From Arabidopsis thaliana (Eukaryota; Streptophyta; Magnoliopsida; Brassicales; Brassicaceae), in NCBI RefSeq assembly GCF_000001735.4, contig NC_003071.7:8859151-8923150 (forward strand): DNA of 64,000 nucleotides, in the 5' to 3' direction. Positions 57,701 through 64,000 of this stretch are shown piece by piece; positions within the stretch are counted from its first letter, which is position 1, and every line of letters starts with the position of its first letter. The notes beneath the pieces were generated by a model, which was not told where the DNA came from, ran no database searches, and was given only the letters and a program-made list of their open reading frames with translations. A program made the translations under genes and the position numbers.

Positions 57701-58195
57701 TCCCACGCATGATTAATTAATTGGGGTTTACTTTAATCCAGATTTTTTTCTTTTTTTTTGGTGTAAAACTTTGATTCAGATTATGCAAACCAAGTAGTAG
57801 TACTACTACATGTAACTATTTAGCCATTTATTCGTTTTAAATTTTTTTTTTTTTTTTTGAATACTAAGAGGTTTTGGGCCGAATGCCATAATCATAATAA
57901 TCCTAATGTATTTTTTTTTTCCTTACGCTCTATCTAATGTTACTTACTCTTGATGACTAGAAATTTGCTAAAAAAAACGTTTCTAAACACATACTATGAT
58001 GTCAAAATGAGTCAATCCCACGCATGATTAATTAATTGGGGTTTACTTTAATCCAGATTTTTTTCTTTTTTTTGGTGTAAAACTTTGATTTAAACTTTGG
58101 TGTAGTAGTACTACTACATGTAACTATTTAGCCATTTATTCGTTTAAATTTTTTTTTTTTTTTGAATACTAAGAGATTTTGGGCCGAATGCCATA
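54751..58195. repeat. Tandem array, 11 copies of a ~314-bp unit containing a SINE tail
   Basis: The landmark GGGCCGAATGCC occurs at 55047, 55361, 55675, 55990, 56305, 56619, 56934, 57249, 57561, 57876 and 58181, steps of 312-315 bases except the last (305). Each unit has CTAATGTA, a T run, GATGTCAAAATGAGTCAAT, TTAATTAATTGGGG, the perfect palindrome GTAGTAGTACTACTAC, GTTTTAAA, a second T run, and TGAATACTAAGAGATTTTGG. The T run plus the last stretch is the reverse complement of a SINE 3' end. The first and last units are the most diverged; the inner ones are nearly identical, as expected from unequal exchange. No coding potential. Confidence 0.95.
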
Positions 58196-58311
58196 ATCCT
58201 CCAGACCCAAAACCACACCATGTAATATTAGTTTCGTACCAAGCATCACTCGAACCGGCGACCTTTAAGTTTTACCTAAAGTTTTTACCAATTAAGATAA
58301 TGATACTTGGT
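58148..58311 (-). mobile_element. tRNA-derived SINE at the end of the tandem array
   Basis: On the minus strand it starts ACCAAGTATCATTATC (58311), has an A-box-like TCTTAATTGGTAAAAAC, a B-box GGTCGCCGGTTCGAGTG (about 58248-58263), and ends in a poly-A run at 58148-58163. Near-identical flanks CGTTTAA (58141-58147) and CGTTTTAA (58312-58319) look like the target-site duplication. Only this full copy continues past the CCATAAT point where all other array units diverge. Confidence 0.78.
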
Positions 58312-58319
58312 CGTTTTAA

Positions 58320-59250
58320 TTATGTATGGTTTTTTTTTTTAATTTACCCCAAATTTGTTTGGTTTTGATATTATAGACACTAGACCAGAATGGTGAATAC
58401 TTGTAGATGATTCGGGGTTTTGATTTCGGACACACTGACACTGTCTATGTCTTACGTAAGAAATCAAATGTACTCGTATAAAAGTTTTACTTTAATTTAA
58501 AACTTATTGGACTTCTTCCATAGCTATTTACGTCACACATTGGATTTTTATATATGCATAACTACTTAGTCCGGTCGAATATAGATCATTTGATAGTTAC
58601 TTGCAATGTGAGTATGATGAACACTTGGCAATACCTTCTCATTTTGTGTTATTGATCAATTCTGCATCTGACAAATAAATTGAAATTGTAAGCGCTGAAC
58701 TTCTTTGATTTTATAATATAATGAGTAAATCTAACTAAATTATTCCAAGATTCACGAAAGCTCTAAAAAATTCGTTGAATAAGCTTCTTTTCTATTGTTT
58801 AACAAGAAAAATACTAATAAGGCTGCTTTCACATTGTTTTTGCTTAAGAAGTTTTCTTACAACATCAACAAGTGTATTGGAATTAATAAAATACATATTT
58901 TATGAGAAGACAAAATTTTCTTTTATGAAAACCAAAAGATTAATTTAAGCAAAGGTTATACAAATAAATTATTATTATATTTTAGTTTTTTTAAAAAAAA
59001 TAGGAAAATTCTGTTGATGATTCCTTGAAATAACCAAAGTTGGCTGAGTTGATGATCATCCTAGTCAAACATTGTGTAGGTTATTCAACAAGTGATGTCT
59101 ATGTGCCTACCAAAGATTAATATGAGTCTCTAATTGATGGCCTTTTTGGGCCTATTGGGTCACAAATTAAATTAAACTCCATCAATTTCTTTTGTGCATG
59201 AGATCTAAACGCAATTTTAGTTAGCTAACGTTATGTACATCATGTCTTAA
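58320..59250. other. AT-rich intergenic region
   Basis: No gene is seen. Confidence 0.5.
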
Positions 59251-59280
59251 CTAGGGGTTAATCCGTGTCGTACACGGGTG
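59251..59280 (-). mobile_element. Helitron 3' terminus (5' end undetermined)
   Basis: CTAG at 59251-59254, flanked on the outside by A (T on the element strand), is followed on the plus strand by CCGTGT-CGT-ACACGG (59263-59277), a perfect terminal hairpin at the right spacing for a minus-strand Helitron 3' end. The other end must lie to the right, but no convincing start was found. Confidence 0.55.
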
Positions 59281-61368
59281 TAGAAGGTTAAATAAGGTGA
59301 TTAAAGGATACATAAACGTATCCGAAAACTTACAAAATCAATCTGTGGTGCGTTTGAGTGTTACAGTTTAAACTGAGCAATTGTGATCAAAGCATGCATA
59401 GAGAAATACATAATATTTTACTAGCTTTTAAATTATAAAATTTTGTCTTATAAATCAATCTTATGAAATTGATATACTCGATTGTCGAAGAATGATCTCT
59501 AATGAGCGAAACTGTTGTTGAAGAATGCTAAATGAACATTTTGTTACCTTTCTGGTGTTAGATAATACTTTAGAGTCGCCAAATTCGTCCAAAATATAAA
59601 TTCTCTCTACTTATAGAAAGAGAAGTGGTGAACGTGAATGGTCATAAGTCATAACTAAAGTCGTGATTTGATGAACTCCTCCACTTTGATCACCTTATAT
59701 GTATGAGTAAGCTGCAAAGTGGCGCGAAATTAGTGCCATACTTTTGTAATTTTAACTTTAAAATAAATCATTACATGCTCATTTTCATATAATTAAAACA
59801 CTGTATTAGAATGCTGATAACAAATTTTACACTTTGAATATTATTCTCCATGAAAGCCAATTATATAAAACCGTCCACAATGATTTCTTTAATATGGGAA
59901 TAATAGTCACCGACAGTGTTTTTCTTTTGGTACTTCCCTTAGAGCATCTCCAATTTGATACAAATATATAAAGGAAAAAAAAAACCCAAATATTGGCATT
60001 GATTTTGTGATATTATGAAATATTAATTTACCAACATAAGATAGATTTAACAGAAATTAACTTAAGCAAATATATAAAATGTTAGATTTTATTTTTGTTG
60101 TTGAAAATGTTAGATTTTATAGTAAGAAAGTACTATTTTATGTGGGATTCACATGGTTGAACATTTGTCAAATCTAAAGAGGAAAATAAGTTAAATTACT
60201 CACATGACTTGTGAGAATCTGAGTCCTAATGACACTCAACATGTGGTCTATATTTTTGTAGAGATTGTTTAGGAAAAACTCCTAGACAAAGATTTATTTT
60301 TATCTTTGTCTCAGTTTTAAATTTGAATGAACCGTGTTCAACAACACATACTTAATATACAATTATACATGCACTGACATTAATAGCTATTTTTAATTAT
60401 TGATCTTCATATGAAGGTATTCCATGACGCATTAAGCGGTGGAGCCCCTCAGAGGGCAGGGTTACACATGTTGTTGGCAGCAAGTTTTTTTTTTTCTCTC
60501 CAAATCACAATAAAATTAGATTAGTCAGAAGATTACTTATTTTTCTTAGCATATCAGCTATCTATACGTAGATGTGTAATTGCTAGGATCATTGTCTAAT
60601 CGAACATGAACGTCTCTTTACTCTTCAAAAAATGTTTTCCTAGTTTTACGTCCCTATTGGATTAAACTAAAAAATAAAAAAATAATTGAAAACGTAAACG
60701 AAATTTTTTTTAAAACAAATAACAAAAGAGAAAAAGAAAACATGATGGTATACTAGTTTGGTGGGGCTAAGGACACGTTCCTTTGATCAAATAACTAATA
60801 AGTACAACTTACAATAATGGAAGCTCATGTTATAATCAACTTACTCGAGATTGAACAACTCTCTCTCTTATATGTTTGCACTCTACCGTTGTATTGTAAC
60901 ATGACCTTCAATAAATTAGTCAAGGTTTCAAATCCAACAAACATGTAGAACATGACATTTTATTGTGAAACCGAACCCAACTTTTTTTTTTCACTTACCC
61001 TAGTTCGTCAAAATTTATTATATTTTGGAATTAAATTAAAATTAATTCTTTGTACATACATAACCATACATTAGTTATTTTGTTTTGGAATAAATAACTA
61101 CGAAAAAATGTTTTTGACAACAAGTATTATTTACTTTTCACTGTCTTCACTCTTCTCTTCTGTAGTATTAGTATTATGGATTGGATTAAATACCAAATGA
61201 GAAATTTAAGTCCCTTGTGTGGCAGATCTGGTGGGTTAATGATACCAACGTTCTACCGTAAAAGCCCATCCGAAATTAACGCATACTTAACCACAACACA
61301 ACACACACACACACACATCAAAGTGCGTGTATCCTGATTCTTACTTGCTACCTTTCTTCTTCCTTCTT
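59281..61368. other. Intergenic region upstream of MAN2
   Basis: AT-rich; includes the interior of the Helitron above, an E2F-like GGCGCGAAA (about 59721) and a CA repeat (about 61307-61319). No gene is recognised. Confidence 0.45.
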
Positions 61369-61372
61369 CATC

Positions 61373-61403
<31 letters not shown>

Positions 61404-61404
61404 C
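61369..61404. repeat. (ATTCATC)n minisatellite in the MAN2 5' region
   Basis: About five units of a seven-base repeat, in or near the MAN2 transcription start region. Confidence 0.85.
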
Positions 61405-61873
61405 TCATATCTCTCTTCTTTTACTGGGGATCACAATATCTATCTAGTTGTAAATTGTGAATGATAGATCCTGAGCCTTCTTGCCGCCACCTCTTGAACT
61501 TAATGTACTTGAAACCAGTCTCCACATAGCGATAGAGAGAGAGATCTGTTATGTGTGTATTCATCAAGTTCTCTTTTTTTGGGCTCAAAGTGTAAAAGGA
61601 GACATTTTCAATTCTGAGTTCTTTTGTTTTCTTATAATAAAATCTGGGTTTTCTGAGATTTTCTTCACATCGTCCGAAACGTGGACACATTTTGATCTTT
61701 TGGGTGTCACTGTGTCAATAAAGGTTGAAACTTTGATTACATTTCTCTCAAAAGGATTAATTTTTATTTCTCTATCTGGGTGAGATTTGGATTAATTGGT
61801 GAGGAATCGGAAGAAACTGGCGAGATTACAAGCGATTGTGAAATATCAGAATCTAATAAGAGGAAGAAGAGGC

Positions 61874-63916
61874 ATGGCGGCTCCTACAGGGAACGGGCCA
61901 GTGATACCAATTCTAGGTTTCCTTACATGTGTGGCTTTTATCTATCTCTCCTTTGGAGATTTGTGGTTCGGTCTCAAAACGGAGGGCGAGTTAGCATTCG
62001 TGAAACGGAATGGGACACAGTTTGTGGTCGATGGTAAGGCTCTGTATGTGAATGGTTGGAACTCTTATTGGTTCATGGACCATGCTGTGAATGATCATAG
62101 TAGACATCGCGTTAGTGCTATGCTTGAAGCTGGAGCTAAAATGGGTCTCACTGTTTGTAGAACATGGGCTTTTAATGATGGAGGCTACAATGCTCTTCAG
62201 ATCTCTCCTGGTAGATTCGATGAACGAGTTTTCAAGGTATCTTTTTGCCGACATATTTAGTCTTCGTTCAACTTATTTTAATCAGAATGTCAACGAAGAT
62301 GATAAGATATAGACTAGTAGGGGAATGCATCATCCATTAATATCTCTCTTCCTGAGCAGTTCAACTACTTACTTCTTCCTGCATTTGTTATCGTTTGCAA
62401 TGCATATTTCAAGGCTTATTGTTCATTCAGTTTGATTTTTACTTATCCTGTTCTCAGTCTGAAGCTTGGACAATGTTCATCGTTAGCCACTTTATGTGTT
62501 CGGTCTCCTTATAATCTGATCTCCTCTCTCTCTCTTAACAAAGTTTATATTAATGTGGTCAGGCCTTAGATCATGTAATCGCAGAGGCCAAAACACATGG
62601 TGTTAGGTTGCTTCTGAGCTTAGTGAATAACTTACAAGCTTATGGAGGGAAAACTCAGTACGTCAATTGGGCATGGCAGGAAGGTGTAGGCCTCAGCTCA
62701 TCCAATGATTCCTTCTTCTTTGACCCATCTATCCGCAGATACTTCAAGAATTATCTCACGGTATGTTTTTTTTAATCTTATTTCTTTTCTATGTGAAGAT
62801 GGATGTGTTAGTCTTGATCATCATAGTTGAATTAGATACTGAATTCAGAAACTTTGTTCTCGCTTGACCGGTAGACTTGGATAAGTTTCCGCACAAAAGC
62901 TTTTCTTCACTTATAGGCTTTGATTTTTCATGGTTGTGTAATTGATGTTGAGCTTGTAATTACTCTCATTTTCATATGCCAGGTGCTGCTGACCCGTAAA
63001 AACTCTTTAACCGGGATTGAGTACAGAAACGACCCAACAATTTTTGCATGGGAGTTGATAAACGAGCCTCGCTGCATGTCTGATGTCTCTGGGGATACTC
63101 TACAAGTGAGTTCTCCTTCATTTTGGTGGTTTTCTTGTCCAGCATTGGATCATTAGTAATTGTTGAGAAAATTAGTAATGTTACTCTTGTGGTTTCTTTT
63201 TCTGGTATGTGGATTTAAAGGACTGGATTAACGAAATGACAGCATTCATTAAATCAATTGACAACAAGCATCTTCTAACTGTTGGCTTGGAAGGGTTCTA
63301 CGGTCCCAGTAGCCCAAAAAAGCTGACAGTTAACCCCGAACGGTGGGCCTCTGAGCTTGGGTCAGATTTTGTTCGAAACTCTGATTCGCCAAACATCGAT
63401 TTTGCCTCGGTTCATATCTACCCTGATCACTGGTAAGCCTCTGTTAAGAACTGTGTGAACAAATGTGTGGAAATCTTGTTTGTAAACCACAAAGTTTGAA
63501 ACTTTGGCAGGTTTCACGATCAAGGGTTTGAAGAAAAACTCAAGTTCGTTGTAAAATGGATGCTATCTCACATTGAAGATGGGGACAAGGAACTGAAGAA
63601 GCCTGTTCTGTTCACCGAGTTTGGACTCTCGAATCTGAACAAGGACTACGATCCATCGCAGCGGGATCGGTTCTACAGAACCATCTTTGATGTTATTTAC
63701 AAATCAGCCAAGAGGAAGCGGTCTGGTGCAGGAACACTAGTGTGGCAGTTTCTGATAGAAGGCATGGAAGGTTTCAACGATGACTTTGGAATAGTCCCAT
63801 GGGAGCAAGACTCCATTCAGAGATTAATGATTGAACAGTCTTGCAGATTGAGTCGAATCACTGGACGCCATCTTCTTGACAAGAAGTCCATAGAAATGTG
63901 TTCCCATAGACCATGA
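61874..63916 (+). CDS. MAN2: Endo-beta-1,4-mannanase MAN2, GH5 family (5 exons)
   Basis: It hydrolyses internal beta-1,4 links of mannans in the cell wall, with roles in seed germination and wall loosening. Exons are 61874-62236, 62563-62760, 62983-63105, 63221-63432 and 63511-63916, giving 433 residues. The N-terminus has a hydrophobic signal-anchor ([20 protein letters not shown]). GH5 subfamily 7 marks are [25 protein letters not shown], the acid/base glutamate in [17 protein letters not shown] and the nucleophile glutamate in VLFTEFGLS. The C-terminus is basic and Cys-containing ([10 protein letters not shown]). The reading frame is open upstream of the ATG to 61796, but the first ATG is at 61874. 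Intact, no oddities. The stop is followed by only about 85 bases of window. Confidence 0.94.
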
Positions 63917-64000
63917 GAATACAGATTCTTTTTTGTTCTTGCCTCTCATATGGGCATATAACCAAACTCAAAACCTTTATATAAGAGATAGTAAATTTAA

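Noticed and set aside
54751-58195. CRISPR-like array
   Set aside because: The units are contiguous 314-bp repeats with no unique spacers, in a plant nuclear genome.
58162-58368. Open frame of 68 residues
   Set aside because: It is the antisense reading of the SINE and the array edge.
60420-60490. GC-richer patch GGAGCCCCTCAGAGGGCAGGG as a possible tRNA or ncRNA
   Set aside because: No cloverleaf with A and B boxes could be drawn; only a short local hairpin.
61481-61783. Open frame of about 100 residues upstream of MAN2
   Set aside because: It lies in the MAN2 5' leader/promoter, has no domain, and the canonical MAN2 start at 61874 gives the expected 433-residue protein.

Overview
This window is plant nuclear DNA: AT-rich intergenic sequence, GT-AG introns, TATA boxes, Helitrons, a SINE and LTR elements, with eukaryotic genes throughout. 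Gene order and protein content match Arabidopsis thaliana chromosome 2, roughly the At2g20580 to At2g20680 interval. That placement is from memory of the families and their order; no alignment was run. Locus names below are recollections and coordinates come from the sequence.

Layout. 0-10 kb holds three conserved genes: RPN1 (19S proteasome base), NFD6 (small mitochondrial protein) and a reticulon. 10-18.5 kb is accessory: two non-LTR retrotransposon remnants and the first three members of a cluster of tiny secreted six-cysteine peptide genes. 19-21.1 kb is SUR1, the C-S lyase of glucosinolate synthesis. 21.7-29.2 kb is a gene graveyard: a MITE-like element, decayed hypothetical copies, an LTR relic, a foldback element packed with E2F-type sites, a truncated GeBP-like gene whose end is duplicated as a hairpin, and a QWRF/DUF566 pseudogene. 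29.7-38.3 kb holds two more peptide genes, a UPF0725/DUF626 gene with a truncated relative, a Helitron with both ends visible, and a frameshifted SANT-like fragment. 38.6-47.9 kb is conserved again: PIA1 (PP2C) and BUB1-like kinase, divergent across a site II-rich promoter, then the membrane RING ligase FLY2. 48-54.4 kb has a second Helitron, RALFL14, an intact TRIM and a DUF506 gene. 54.75-58.2 kb is an 11-copy, ~314-bp tandem array containing a SINE tail. 61.9 kb to the end is MAN2, an endo-beta-mannanase.

The genes form no operon or single pathway. The most unusual parts are (1) the five-member peptide cluster, where a separate second exon encodes a short conserved basic tail and an extra promoter copy has lost its coding region; (2) two natural hairpins, one made from a GeBP-like gene; (3) the E2F-site foldback; and (4) the tandem array whose unit carries a truncated SINE 3' end and terminates in the parent SINE. 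No complete new multi-gene system is evident.
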